Positions 25,391-40,300 of a DNA stretch of 64,000 nucleotides are shown in pieces (position 1 is the first letter of the stretch; every line of letters begins with the position of its first letter). The translations under genes were made by a program, and so were the position numbers. The notes under the pieces were generated by a model. That model had not been told where the DNA came from and did no database searches. It worked only from the letters and a program-made list of their open reading frames with translations. Origin of the DNA: Diplosphaera chodatii (taxonomy: Eukaryota; Chlorophyta; Trebouxiophyceae; Prasiolales; Stichococcaceae); contig JAALGY010000052.1 of assembly GCA_032358165.1 (NCBI GenBank), positions 1-64,000 on the forward strand, given 5' to 3'.

Positions 25391-28300
25391 GAACTGCGCA
25401 TGAGTAACTTGCCGGACATTCAGCTGCGGACTACAGAGGCTGATGATCCATCGTGCATGGCAGCTGATGAACGTGTGCCGCACAGGCCACTCCTGACGTG
25501 CGCGCTGCTCTCTGCAGTGACTTGCAAGTACAAATGTGCTCCGCGAGCTGACGACTGTCGGTGGAGCGATGCAGGTGTCCTTAAGAGGATTGTGAGATCA
25601 CGGGATATTGGCTCGACGGCACAACTGAACATTGCCTGGGACTGGCCGCTGCTGCTGATGTCGAGCAAAACCCTGTGCATCACCACCTGAATGTCACGAG
25701 TGCCACAACCAAGGACAACAGCCGGGTTTGTCGCTGGGCTGCCATCAAAGCGCAAGTGCAGGTTGCAGGGCGTGACCAGTAGTGCACTGTCAGCGCGGCA
25801 AGAGGCGCATGCTGCTGTTGATGCTGCTCGAGGCGAATCAGAGGTGCCATCAACAGCACGGCACAGACCACGTGGATCAGCAGCAGCGCATGCCACGCGT
25901 ACAGCTTGATCGCGGTGTAAGCGGAGGTCGCTGATCCGCAGCCTGCTGCCCCGGCGATACACTACCAGGCACGCTGGCCGCTGGGCGCGCCGTCAGCAGC
26001 GATTGGTGCGCCGCAGCAGCACCCGCGCCGCGTCGAGCTGCAGCCACAGCGGGGCGCGGGCATGGCAGCCGGACAGCAGGACGCAGAGGTGGCAACGCAT
26101 GCGGATTACACACCAGAACTTTGAACCAGCTGCCAGCATGCTGGTCAGCTCCCACGCGCATGCGGCACCTGTGTGGTGACATGTGCAGAGCAGGGAGTGG
26201 AGCTGTCAACAGGCTGGTGTTGTGTGTATGCAGAACGGTGAGCGGGCGCCGCTGCGGGCGGCGCCCCCGCATGCCAATGGGGTACATGACAGCGATGCCG
26301 GGTCGGCGGATGAGGAGGACCCCTTTGTGGAGATTGTGGAGGGCGTGGAGGGCTACGCCCCTCACTCCCGCCCATCAGCAGTGAGCGGCACAAACCTGCA
26401 CTCTGTGGACCTGCAGCATGGACACGGTCGCCTGAGTTGACGTCCCATCGGCTGTCAGGTTTCGTGCCGCCATGCCGACACTGGTCACTTGGCATATTGC
26501 ATGTTCACAGCAGGACAGCGACGACGAGTCGAAGAACGGCGTGGTGAAGGCCAGCGGCAACCTGTTCATCGCGGTCGTGGGCGCAGGCGTGCTGGGGCTG
26601 CCCTACGGTGCGGCACCTGCTTCCACCCCCCACAGACCCTCCACAGACCCTCCTGCACACCAGGGCGCACACACAGCGGAGGGCTGCAGCAGGACGAGCA
26701 GTGGTTGGGTGCTGCGTGACGGGTGCTGCTGTGTGCTGCGCAGCCTTCCGGCAGAGCGGGCTGGCGCTGGGAGCGGGCTTCCTCATCCTGGTCGCCGCCA
26801 TCGCGCTGTACTGCATGCTGCTGCTCGTGCGGTGCAAGCGGTGCGCGCCTTCGGAGCTGCATCGGCGGCATGTCACCTAGTGGTGTATCGTACACCTGAG
26901 CTGCTGCACATCGGTTACGAGGGCTCCGCACGTGCCTTGCATGGCTCGTATGCGTTGCAGGCACCCTATTTATAAAGCTAGTGGTCCTCCCGATCATGTG
27001 CAGGGCACTGGAGGAGCACGGCGTGGTGAGCTATGGGGAGGTCACGCGCCACACGCTGGGCCGCAGCGGGCAGCGCCTCGTGGACACGCTGCTCATCATC
27101 AGCCAGACAGGTGCCTCCATATGAGCAGTCGTGCTTTGCAGGCATCCTGCTGCAGCTGCTGCTGGTGCGGTGTGTGGTGCATCTTTCCGGCGTGACCGCT
27201 TGATGTTTGTGCTGTCCTGCAGGTTTTTGCATCGCCTACTTGGTCTTCATCAAGGTGGACCTGCTGCCCCTGCAAGTCTGTATGCCTGGACGGTCATAGT
27301 GCGGTCCCTCAGCAGTCGACATGCAAGCTGAAAGTTCATGCTGCAGTGAGATCGGCAGTAAACATAGTGGTACAAGTGCTGTGCGGCAGGCCAACGTGGC
27401 GTCGCTGCTGCCGGTGCCCGGCAACCTGGTCATCGTGGTGCTGCTGGCGCCGCTGATAGCGCTGGCGATGCTGCGCAACGTGGCGGCGCTCGCGCCCTAC
27501 TCCCTGGGCGCCGACATTGCGATGATTTCAGGTGCCGCTGCTTTTCCTGGGCTGTGCTTTGTCTGCCGAGGCGCTGTGCTGCCCAGCTGCTCAAGATGGT
27601 ACAGCTGATTCGCAAGAACAGCTGTTCACAGCGACGTGTCGCCATCACGTAAACCTGCTCGTTTTGGGCACAGAGTATGGCTTCATCACACAGACTGCTT
27701 GGCCTACTTGCCTGCAACTGTATGGTTGCAGGCAACTGCACTTTGCCATTGCTGTTGTTGAGCGTGTCGGCAGCGCATTTGGCACAGCGTGCTACTGTGC
27801 CAATAAGGGCTTGAAGCAGCACCTTTTTCCATCTGCATGCTGATGCTGCATGCGGCTTTCCCGCAGGCTTTGCCGTGGTGCTGTTTGACGACGCGCTGCA
27901 GCTGGCGCGGCACCGGCCTCCCATCCAGCTCGCCACAGGGTGGTCGTGCCTGCCGTACCTGTTCGGCGTGGCCATCTACTGCTTCGAGGTACATATGCGG
28001 TTGAGCGGCCGGCTGTCCATCCAGCCTTGCGCACACCCCTGCAGGACCTGCCGACCCATCCAAACTGCGTCCTACTGCATGACAGCAGACGCTCAGCTGC
28101 GAGCCCTGTAAAGGATGTGTGCACTGGCAATGCAGGGCGTCGGCATGATCCTGCCCATCGAGGCGTCGATGCACACGCCGCGCCACTTCGACGCGGTGCT
28201 GGCCGGCACCATGTCGGCGGTGACGGCCCTGTACGTCGGCTTCGGCTCGGTGGGTGTTGTTTACTGACAAGAGACCCCTTATTTACTGACAAAAGACCCC

Positions 28301-31300
28301 TTATTTACTGACAAAAGACCCCTGAGCAGCCCGTCTAGCACAGACCTGGGCCTGCGTCGTGCGTGCTGCTTCCCTGCTCCCCTGCCAGGGTGTTCATGCT
28401 GAAAGGCGTCAGGCCAGGCCGTGCACATTTGCAAAAGCTCGATCGGCATGCCTGATCCACAGCGGTCGCCCTGTCAGGTTGCAACCACATGTAGCACCAT
28501 GTGTTCACTGGCTCAGGTAAGTTTTGTTGTGGACGCAGGTGGGCTACCTGGCGTTTGGGGAGTCGACGCACGACATCATCACCTTCAACCTGCCGCCCGG
28601 CTGGTGGGTATCATGCACCTTGTGTACATGTCACCAGAGTCGCGACATCGCCAGATGTGTGTATAGATCCCATGTGTCCGCAAGAATGCTGACGACACCG
28701 GCGCACTCTGCTGCGCAGGTCCACGCCGGCGGTCAAGGCGGCGCTGTGCATCGGCCTGTTCCTCACCTTCCCGCCGATGATGATCCCGGGTGAGACTCAA
28801 CCCTGTGCTGTCGTCAAAGCGTCCAGCAACACATGTCAGGGTCCTCCACGCGGTCAAGCCGTCTCCACGGTCGAGGAGTGCACGCCAGCCCCGCAGAAAC
28901 GCCTACCCCTGTTGCGCTGCAGTGTACGAGATCCTGGAGCGCAGCCTGTCCAAGAAGGTGGGCTCCCGCTGGCCCCGAGCACCACCCTGGGGACAGGCGC
29001 TTGCTGAATTTAAACGGAGCTCGTTCAGGATGCGGACTGTGCATCCGCAGCGGGTCCTTGCAGGTGGTTGCACACGCGTCAGGCAGCCTGCTGTGCGGCC
29101 GCAGAGTGGGGGTCCCAACCCTGCGCACTCCGCTGCAGGGCTGGTTCCGGCAGCGCTTCCCGCACCAGGCCAGGTGGCGCGCCTTCCGCTGCTGCCGAGC
29201 GGCCATCGTGCTGTGCGCGGCGGCAGCGGCCATGTTCGTGCCCGGCTTCGGCGCCTTCATCAGCCTCATCGGCTCGCTGGCGTGCGCGCTGCTCGCGTTC
29301 GTCGTCCCGGCCGTCTGCCACCTGCGCATCTTCGGGGGCGCCATGCCGCAGTGGGTGGCGCCTGACCTCCGAAATTTTCACTGGAAATAACGGTTGTGGA
29401 ACTTCAGCTAGCTTGACACGGGACATGGCAATCACTTGTGATGTTTCTGCTTGTGGTGCGCTGTTGCCTTGCGGCAGCAGCGCACCCCAAGAGCTGTGTG
29501 ACCATGCACGATGCCTTGCTGTAGGGGTGTGGTGGGACCACCTCGACTCAACTCACATATCACAAGCACACACGCTGTCCATTGCATGGGCGAGTCAGCG
29601 TGTGATCAGGACAGCCTGATGCCCGCAGGTGGCAGTACATCCTGGACATTGCCATGGTGGTGTTCGGGTCAGTGGGCGCCGTGGTGGGCACCGCAGACTC
29701 GATCATCAAGCTGGTCCGCCATGCGCAAGGCTAGGCTAACGTTGATCTCAGTCCATCAACAACTGCAGTAGACATGGAAGGCGGCAATTCCTTCAGGCGG
29801 CTTCCTAGGCTGGTTTCTGTGATTGATCGAAGGGTAGTTATCGGTACATGTGCGACCACAGGCACATACATTCTTTGGGGCCATCTTGATTGCATACCCA
29901 GCCGGTGTTATGATGGGCAGCGCCCCGCATCTTGGAGGCCGTAATGCCATCAGGACTGGTGGAGATTGTGACGGACAGACACCGATGTCGAGGCCCCTCA
30001 TCAGTTTTTGGCAGTCTGTGAGGCTTATTGATGGAAGTATGGGCCGTAATGCTCCACAGCTGTGCAGCAGGCATGGGCGCGCTACAAGTTACCACCATAC
30101 ACTTGGCGGCTGGAGTCACTCATGCTCATTTCACGATTTGCAAACCACGAACAACGTGTCTCATACGACTGCTGTGTCATGACCAGCTGCACGGTCGCAA
30201 GGTCAGCTGCTGGCAACGGCTTCCGCCCCAGGGTGCTGGGGCTTGGCAGCAGCCGCAGAGGCTGCCCGCGCCTCTGCCAGCTGCCCCACAGCTTCCTCCA
30301 GCGCTCCCCGGAACACTGTCCTCATCTCTGCGATGTCCGCCTCCAGCGCTGCGATGCGCTCGGCGCGCTCCCCCAGGGCCTCCAGACACAGGTCCAGCTT
30401 CTGTCGTTGGTCCTGTCAGTGCAGAACAGTGCCAAGCGCCATGATGTGGATGCGATGGGACAGGGTGGGGTCAGGCTCAGGAGTGGCTGAGGTTTTTGTG
30501 GAAGCAGCAGCATTCGGCATGTGGCAGTGCAACCAGAAGTCGATGCGACTGGCCGCACCAGGGCACGTGAGCAGGCACCTGCAGCTGCCGCTCCAGGGTG
30601 GGCATGGCCTGGGCCGCCCGCGCGGCCGCCGCCTCCCGCCGAGCCGCGGCCAGCAGCTCCTCCTGCATCGCCAGCCGCTCCGCCTCCGCGCGCTGCACCT
30701 ACGACAGTGCAGCAGGTGTAGGGTCGAGGGTGTAGATGTGCATTGCAGCAGCTTCGGGCTTAAGGGCTGCTTGCACGCCCTGTACTGTTCGACGTATGTG
30801 TGGCCAGACAGCGATGATGGCTGCCTCCATGCTGCACCACTCTGCATCCGCGGAGTGGCTGCAAATGTGCGGTGTACGTGACGACCAGCAGCTCATTTTA
30901 CGATCAACGTGCTGACTTATTCGAGTGTCTACTATCCTAGGAGCAGGAGTTGCATGCCAAGCCTGAAGCTCCTGCACTCTGTCGGACACAGTGTGCGTCC
31001 TCGGCGCACCTGCAGCTCCAGGGCAGCTGCCTGGGCCGCCGAGAGGGCGCTGGCCTTTGACGAACCCTGGCGGCTGCCAGCTGTGGGCTGCGCCGGCGCC
31101 AGCGACGACATCCAGGCGTCCAGGTCGTCGGGGTCTGGCGCCCGCCCCAGAGCGTCCTCGGACGCAGGCGCCAACGCCCCGTGTGAGATGCCGTTGGGCA
31201 GCTTCATTGCCGGCGCATCGGGGTGCGGCGCTGCCTCCGGCTGCAGGCTGTCGGCGCTGGGCCTTGCCGCTGCGAGGCGGTGTTCCAGCTGATCGTTGCT

Positions 31301-34300
31301 TGCCGAGAGGGCCCGCACCTGCGGCAGCAAGTAGAAAGAAGCATGTCTGAACCCATCAAAGCAAAGGGGCATGAGGTACCTGCTGGGATGGCCTTCAATC
31401 TGAATAAGTTTTGGATGCAGCACAGCAGCAGAAAGTAAAACAGCGAGCTCATGCACTTGAACAACCTGCGTCGCATGCACCTGCTCTTCTGCAGCCCAGA
31501 CGCGCTCACGCCACCTAGCTGACGCTGCCTCCGCCGCAGCCTCCGCACCTGCTGCCACCGCCTGTGCGTGTGCCAGCTGATCTGCTGCCGCCGCGGCTGA
31601 CACGTCTGCAGCTGCAGCTCTGCAGACATGACGAGCATGCCACACCGTCAAGCAAGTGTACTGGTGTCCAGAGACAATTGTTCGATTGGGCAGCCCTGCA
31701 CCAGGCATACTGTAATGCATCCTGCCGCAGCTGGCCACCTCCAAGAACAATGATATGTGAAAAGCAAGCAGCACAGAAGTGCTCTGGACTTGCCATTCGC
31801 AAGCAGGAGGCACACTATCGCTGATCGCCTGCAAAGAGACCTGATACTGCACTGTGCTAAGGCTGCAGGACCTTGGCTTCTCGTACTCGCCGCCAAGGAC
31901 GGACCCTCAAGTGGGATGAGATATCCTTTGGTGTTGGTGTTGTTGATAGGTTGTGCACCTGCGCTGTTCGGCCTCGAGTTGTCGCCGTGCGTCCGCCGCC
32001 TGCCGAGCTGACGCGGCTGCCTCGGCCCGTGCCTGCGCATGCGGGCGATGCAGGAGCTCAGAGGCCTCTTTGTTGCGGACGCATGCTAGATCGGCAGGTT
32101 CCCACACCAGTGTGACTGCTGGAGTGTAGGCGCTGCAGGTGAGTGTGTGTTGCAGCGGGTTCAGAGGCAGAGGCGGTGGCACCTCGAGCGTCAAGCTGTT
32201 CAAAAGGATCAGAAGCGTACAAAACCGCATGCTTGCCTGCCCCGCGGCGCCCTCTGCTGCTGAGCAGCGGGCGGCCGCAGCGCGCTGCCCTGCAGCGGCT
32301 GCAGCGGCTGCCGCCTCTGCTTCCGCCAGCCGCTCCTGCAGCCGGGACTCCGCTTCTGCCGCCGCCCGCTGCTGCGCCGCCAGTGCCGCCGACGCGGCCT
32401 CGACCTGCCTGCACAGCACCATACACGTAGGACTTGGATCGTGCAATGCTGCCGAGCATCTGTGTTCAAAGGCCCGGCAGCTTGAGTTGCAGCCCTGCGC
32501 ACAAGAAGCAATGTGATGCGCCTGCATACAGGTCTGGCTGGGTGAGCAGGTTGATCAGCGGTGGTACGCTGCCGAAGGCTGCACTCTCTGGGGCGAGCAG
32601 TGCCTTATAGGAAGTGCACCTTAGCAGCGGCCTCGTCGACTCGGATGCAGATGCAGTCGCCTCCGACAGCGCTGCCTCCGCGGTCCGCGCCCGCCCCTCA
32701 GCTGCAGCCGCCTCCGCCCGCAGCCGGGACTGAGCCCTGTCGCCTGCAGCGACCACCAGTTTGAAGCGACGCACGAGGGTGAGGCTTCGAAGGCCCTCAA
32801 ATGGCGCAGCTGCCAAAAAGTGCGGTTTCAACAACAGGGTGCGAGAGTCGACAGGAATTGAGGTGAAACCCAGACAACAGTACTCACCTGCTGCGGCGGC
32901 GGCCTCAATCTGGGCCTGCAGCTCCTCCAGCCGGGCGGCCATGTGCGCCTCCCGCTCAGCAGCCGCCGCCAGCGCGGCCTCGTCGCCCCTGCCGGCATGC
33001 AGCATCACGGGCTCGGCAACGCTGTCACCAAAGTGCTGCCAGGCAGCCGCTCGACGTGTTGGCTACACTTGAAACACACGGTAACAGCAGGGCTTCGGGG
33101 GTGTCTCCAGGTGTCCAGCCCTGCGGCAGCTGGTGCCTGCGCCTGTGCCATATGCTTGCCCCGGGCAACCTACCCTGCGGCAAGCGTCTGTCCCCACATG
33201 TCAGACCAGGTTCTAGCTGGCCCACGCTACCTGGCTGTGGAGGCTGCATGCGCAGCATCCTCTGCAGCGCGCCGCGCCGCCGCCACCTCGTCCGCCACCG
33301 CCGTACGCTCCGCCGCAAGCTGGGCCTCAAGCGACTCGGCGCTGCCGGCCGCCTCGGCCCGCGCAGCGGCGGCCGCTTCGCGCTCAGAGGCGACCTGCCA
33401 TTGACGCAGGATGGGTTTCATGTCATGGTACATGAGCGCAGTGGTGGGATGAGCGCATGCGAGAGTTTCTTGCTCGACCACCCAGGTCAGAAGCACAGCG
33501 GGCTGCACTCCAGGCAGCGGCTGCATGGCTTGTGTGATGCTTACCCCTCTGCTCAGCAGCAACGGGTTTACAGACTGAGACGCGTACCTGGGACTCTAGC
33601 GAGGCGACGCGCGCCGTCAGCCGGTCCCGCTCGGCGTCAGACTCCCGGTTGGCCGCCCGCACCCGCCGCAGCGCTGCCTCCAGCTCCCCGTTCTTCCGCG
33701 CCAGCTTCTCCCCCTCGTCCTGCAGCGGCAAGAGGCAAGGACATGTGTGAACGCATCGCTGGATTCTGCCAAGGAGAGCTTCACATACGGCTGGCGGGCA
33801 GCTAAATGGTTAGCATGTGGAGCGTGCAGGTGCCAGTGGGACGGCGCCCTGGATGCGGGGTCAACTGCACCCAACGCTGCTCATTTGATGACGCTGTGGC
33901 ACTGCAACACGTGCGGACATGCCACACCCACCTGCAGCGCCGTCACGAGCGCCTGGCTGTCGGCGAGGCGCCCCGCCGAGGCACCCGTGCCGCGCACCGC
34001 CCTGTCCGCCTCGTCCCGCAGCTCGTCCCGCTCCTCCTGCAGGCGTCGGCGGTCGAGATAGGTCAACCGTTGGACATCCAGGTTGCAAAGCATGCGCTGC
34101 CGACTCCTAAGTCGGGTGCAGCGCCATGGCTGCGGTCGGGCTGAGGGCTGCAGCAGCCAGGTCTCCCCCTGTGAGCTGCTCTGCGCAAATGCAGCAGCGA
34201 TCTGCAGCGGTCGGCAGTCCAGAGGCGGGGCACCTTCAGGGCGGCAATGGTCCTGTCCGCGGCCCCCAGGCGCCGCTGGAACTCCTCTTGCAGCTCGGCC

Positions 34301-37300
34301 AGTTCCGCTGCAGCGTGTGCGCCGTCGCTGCTGGTCGCGCCCTGCTCGGCCGCAGCATCCAGTGGTTCAGATGAGGCGAATGCACAGCACCTGGCACCGC
34401 GCACTCAACTGATGCACGCGGTGCGCACACTGACGGCTGCGGCAGGTAACGCCATCACGCCATCTGCGTGGTGCGCACCTCGCGCAGCGTGTCGTTTTCC
34501 TTCTGCAGCGCCCCGTTGATCACGGAGAGGGTGGCGACTTTACCTCCCAGCTGCCGCAGCCTGCATACCGCCAATGTCCCCGTCTCAACACGCCTTTGAA
34601 GCGCAAGCGAGCACCAGTCGCCTTTGCATCCCCTTCGCTGAAGCCACCCATGCCGTCTCGTTGCACAACACCAACAACCTCTTGTGATCCTGCGTACCGC
34701 TTCTGCAGCTGCGCCACATCGCCATCCGCCTGACCATCCATTTGAGCTTGTGCTGGAGGCTGCGAACCGTTCAGATCATCTGAACGACCACATGCATTAA
34801 GCCAAGGCCCAGGGTTCGAGTGTATCAGTGTGCACTGCAGTCCCCAGCGGTGCTGGTGTGCCTATGGTTCAGCGGCATCAGCAACCATAAGAGGCGGCTG
34901 AAAGCCGCAGCCTGCGTATCAGAGCTTCGGATTCGGACGCCCAAGGCCTTGCAGACGAAGCCGGGGCGTAAAGGCTCCGCGGACTCTCGATCTAACAGCC
35001 CGATCTAGCACGTGATGAGCAACACCTGCCATCACTTGGCCATTCTGCTGGCGCCCTGGCGACAGGCAGACAGCCTTGCGTGCTCCTGATACGTGCTGCA
35101 CAATCGATGTGCCGGCGTGAGCAGTAATCTGCGACTGAAGCCCGCAAATGACATCTGGACAATTTGCATGTGCGATGTGCCCAGGCCCCAAGGGTGGCGG
35201 GGATGCAGCTGCAGTGGGGCTGCATCGGAGTGCTGTCAAGGATCGTGGAGCACAATGCACAATGCTGTCGCCTTGCCGTAGCTAGCAAGTCATCCTATGA
35301 TACAACAGGGCAATGGCATGCGCTGTGGTCACAGCACTCGACCTGCCTCTCACCCCAGACACGGCAATGCGGTCAGATGATCACACAAGCTGCAGGCTGG
35401 GCTGCTCTGTTGCTGGCAGCACCCATTTGGAGCGGAGCCCGTTCACTGAGCCCGCAGTGCTGCCAACGAGTGTGACCTTCCCGCCCCGCCATGCTCCGCA
35501 ACGACATCGTCAGCTGCAGGCTTCGTCGGGCCCCTTACAGGCATATGGCAGCAAACGCCGGAAAGTGAGTGCAGGGTTATCACAGCGTTTTGCGATGGGT
35601 GTTGACATCAGGCGGCATGTTGACGGCCTGCAACGGCTCCACCCACTGCCCCGGCCGCGGGCGACCTTTGCGCACAGCACCCCAACTGCAGGGGACCCCA
35701 TCAATGCAAAATTGCTGCAGGTACCGCTGCGGTATCCGCAGCGCATGACGATATCTTCTGACATAAACTGGCTCTAAAAACCTGAGCGGTTTGGCAGATT
35801 GTCAAGCGTGGTCGAGCTTCTCACAGCTTGGAGCCCACCCGCAAAACTCCATATCGACACGGTGCAGCGGAAAGATACAGCACGGACGGAAGCAAGTGGG
35901 GTGTCTGCCGTAATCTGATGCTGCAAAGTTGGTGTTGTGGGTGGTTGCGCTTGCATTGGGCCGGTCTCTTGGGCATGAAACACTCGGTATCCTTCCCAAG
36001 CAACAAGCAAAAGGCTGCCTGGGCGATAGTCTGCATGTTTGCAGGGTTTGCGGTTGCTGTGCATATCGGCACTGTGCCCCCGTATGAGCCTGGTGCACCA
36101 ATTGGTCATCTGTGCTGAAAATCCTCCTATATATGTCCAACTCTAATTCTCACTAACCTAACGGTTTCTCCACCAACAAAGCAACTGGACTGCCTTGCAT
36201 GTGGTACACAAGTCTCAGAGTTGAGTGTGAATACCTACATGTTGCATCAGATGGACAAGATGCATGCATGTAGTATGTTTGACTAATTGCTACTGCCCGG
36301 TTGAGACAGCTTATTGCCGATACTGCCAAGCAAACCCAGCCAGATGCTTCTTGCGTATCTTGCAGTCACCCCGCATCATGTCAGCTTGGCACGAATGTGG
36401 TGATTGCAGCCATCAGGTCATAAGCACCATTGTGTGGAAGGAACGGGGTGTATTGAATTGCGGTAGAAGCGACCAGGTGCCGCTTGTTGCAGATAAACGT
36501 TCCCCCCTCCGCTGGCCCAGGACGGTGTTGCCGCAGATCGCGCACCCTGCATGCCAGTGCCAGCATGTCCGCAGCCGTGTGCCATTGATCAACCGAAACA
36601 TACAGGTTGTGTTTCTACGTATAGGACTTTTCAAGCTACCCCACACCATCTTCTGTCGGTAATGCCTCGCGATTGGTTCACAAACATGACACATGCATGG
36701 AGGCCAGCTTGTCAAGGACCCTTCGCATGGCAGTCGAGGTCTGTATGTAGTAGCTTGCGTCGACGACTATGTACCTGTGACAATGATGTCCCCATTGCCC
36801 AGCTGGACAGCACGGAACGTCGAGCGGGCTATCAACATGTTGGCGGGCAACATCTGCCACCTGCAACAATGGAGTGAAAGACTGCCATTGCCAAAGACTG
36901 CACTAGTTTGCTTGCAGCGAACTAGCACGCTACATTCCATGTCTTACAGCATGGTGGCTGCATCGTAGATCTCGGCGGAAGATTGTGCCGCAGTATTCAC
37001 GTCCGAGCCCTGCATGTTGAATGTGCACAATTGAACTGTGCACATTTTAATTGTGCTATGACAGACCGACATGCTGGCGGTTCAAGATGACGTTCACTTT
37101 ATTGAATAACCGAAGATGGCGTTTAGTCAAGAACGAACGACTCGTGTGCCATTGCTAGCAACAATGCAATGGACGCAATATGTTTTGAGGCAGACAAATT
37201 ACCATAGAGTATTCGTTTCACATGTTAGGATTGAATCAAAGCTCACCCCAATGGCAATGGCTCCGCCACTCTCACCAACACATAATGCCCCAAAACATTG

Positions 37301-40300
37301 GAAAGGTTGGAGGGTCAACATTGCATGGCGTGAGCGTGCCACTTTCATAGATTGAGAAGCTTGCGACCACGTGTCAGTGGCCATATTATAAACCTGCACA
37401 AGCAGCCACACAATGTGAAAGGTCACGGTTGGCTCTTCAACACCCATAGAAAGCGGCTTGCAAGGCGAGTCCGTCTACTTCAGAGCGAATGGAAGCAGAC
37501 ACCGCCAATGACAAGTTCCGTCGACACAACAGTCAAGCGGGGCAAAGCATGACTTCATGCATGTAAAAGCTGGTGTGGCTTTATGCACGTGTGCATCAGT
37601 GCGCGTCATATCAGTTGTGCACCAGACACCTCATATGTACGTCGCCAAACATGGGACGTTGAATATCTGAACAAAATTCTGGAGTATGTATCAGCGTCAA
37701 GGTGATATAGCACACATTTACTAGGGTAGTTGCGAATGACGAGCTTGAGGTCGCCCCGCCAGTGACCAGCACGTCGCCGTGTGGCAGCCTGCAACTCACC
37801 CAAACAAGCAGTCAGGTGCTCAATGAGCGAAAGCGGATGCGACTGGAAAACTGTTTGGACTTCCATCGATGACGCCTGCATACTTTTGCAAATAAAAGGA
37901 CACATTTGTTACATGACACGAAGTAGAGTCCTCTGGGAAACAACTTGCACCCTGATGGGGCTGCTTGTTGCCCCTCACATGTGAATGCTCACAGAGCAGA
38001 TGTGCAAGGTCGGTGAATGTTGCTGGGTGAGCTGCTTCGTCACAATGCTGGCCTTACATCAACATTGACTCACATCGTCATTGCATGATAGGCAACGCCA
38101 GTGCTCAGGCTTGCTTGTTCAAGCGCACCCCCACCACTAGGGTAGAAGCGCTCAATGCTTGCGAGATAAGTTTGCCCATTTTGGCCTCCTGCAACCGGCA
38201 CATGCACATGCACACCTATGAAGCGTGAGCTGCAGTCAAACTTGAAATACCGATAATGACGACTGTGACGAACATGCATGTTTGCAGATGATTTACTTCA
38301 AGGCACACCCACGACCATGCTACACAAGACCATCAACACTCTTATTATTTTGATGTGACAGCAACAAGAACAATTGCCGGACCGGCACATGCCTAAGGCA
38401 AAGCCCACCTGTAACAACCACGCTGTTGTCCTTCAGCAAAAGTGCCTGATGATGGAAGCGGGCGGTGACCAACTGCGTGACTGCCGTTGTCCAGGTGCTC
38501 CCGTCATAAAGCGCAACGTTCGTCGTTGCAACTCCGCCTGGTATGAGACCTGTAAACCAACAAGCAATAAGCCGATCTAAGGTATTTGTGCCGGGGGGCT
38601 GCGAAAGTAGCCAACATTGGGTATGACCTTGACATGGCCTAATATCAATATCAACGTCTTGTGGAGTGAACAATATGGACGAGGGCAACATGCCTAGGCG
38701 TGGAGTAGGCTCCACATGTAGAGTTTGCATATATTAACTTGAAAGGATGTCGAGGCCTACCACCGATTGCAAGGGCGCGACCACCGCCCAAGTTGACGGC
38801 TTGGAAAAATTGGCGGTTAAAGACTGGCATCGTAGTTGTGGGTGTCCATGTGCTTGGCCGAGAGAGCAGCGCGGCGCCAGGCGCCCCATTAGCCGAACCA
38901 GCCATAGCCAAAATTGCCTGCATTGGTAGGATGTGAGCTGGCATTTCAAGAAAGGTGTTCATGAAGCCATGAACACATGCTATCAAGGCGATTGGAAGAT
39001 GTGGACGTTGGCATGTCGGCGGTGCTGTGATCCGCCTGACCATAAGGCTGGCGCCCAACACGATGACATGCAACACTGCGATACAAGCTTATCACCGAGG
39101 AGGTGCGCGTGGGAGTAGGCGCCAACACCACCGCCTCGTGCGTTGAAAACGACATGGGGTTGGAGAAACTTTGCCAAGCCGCATCTGGGGCGGACAAATC
39201 CAAACTCTCGGAACTGAGCGAAGCCGCGCCGGAACTCCCGCCTACAAGCACAAGCTACTGTCAAACATACCCGGCCTCGTTTATTGAGATGCGAGCCTGC
39301 TCCTATTGACAACATGCTCACTCAAGTGCTTGCAACGTATGCAGGTCATTTGCATGATCACGTGGATGCAACATAGCACACTGATGCATCTGGCTCCACA
39401 CGACTGTTCGGCAGATATGAATGGCTCACCACAAGGCCATGATCCACGCATGTGGCCTTCAGGTGTGAACGTGAGCATGGCTGGTTTAACCTTGAACCAT
39501 ATGGCGCTTACCTGTGACGACTAACAGTGGTGGCAAAACAACCGGTGGCAGGATGGGAGGCGGCGTAGGCGGCGGACTTGGGGGAGGGCTGGGAGGCGGC
39601 GCAGGCGGTGGGCTGGGTGGCGGCATGGGAGGTGGGCTGGGCGGCGGGGCGGGCGGCGGACTGGGTGGCGGGCTCGGTGGCGGGCTGGGCGGTGGATTGG
39701 GTGGCGGGCTGGGGGGAGGGCTGGGCGGCGGCGCTGGCGGTGGGCTGGGTGGCGGACTGGGTGGCGGGCTCGGCGGCGGCGCGGGCGGCGGACTAGGTGG
39801 CGGGCTCGGTGGCGGGCTGGGCGGTGGATTGGGTGGGGGGCTGGGTGGAGGGCTGGGTGGCGGGCTGGGCGGCGGCGCTGGCGGTGGGCTTGGTGGAGGG
39901 CTGGGCGGAGGGCTGGGAGGAGGCTGGGGTGGCGGTGAGGGCGGTGGGTTTGGTGGCGGGCTTGGTGGAGGGCTGGGAGGCGGTTGAGGCGGTGGCGACG
40001 GAGGTGGGTTCGGTGGCGGGCTTGGCGGAGGGCTAGGTGGTGGGCTGGGAGGAGGCTGGGGTGGCGGCGAAGGAGGTGGGTTTGGCGGCGGGCTTGGCGG
40101 AGGGCTAGGTGGTGGGCTGGGAGGAGGCTGGGGTGGCGGCGAAGGAGGTGGGTTTGGCGGCGGGCTTGGTGGAGGGCTGGGCGGAGGGCTGGGAGGAGGC
40201 TGGGGTGGCGGTGAAGGCGGTGGGTTTGGTGGCGGGCTTGGTGGAGGGCTGGGCGGCGGGCTGGGTGGCGGCGTGGGCGGCGGACTAGGTGGCGGGCTTG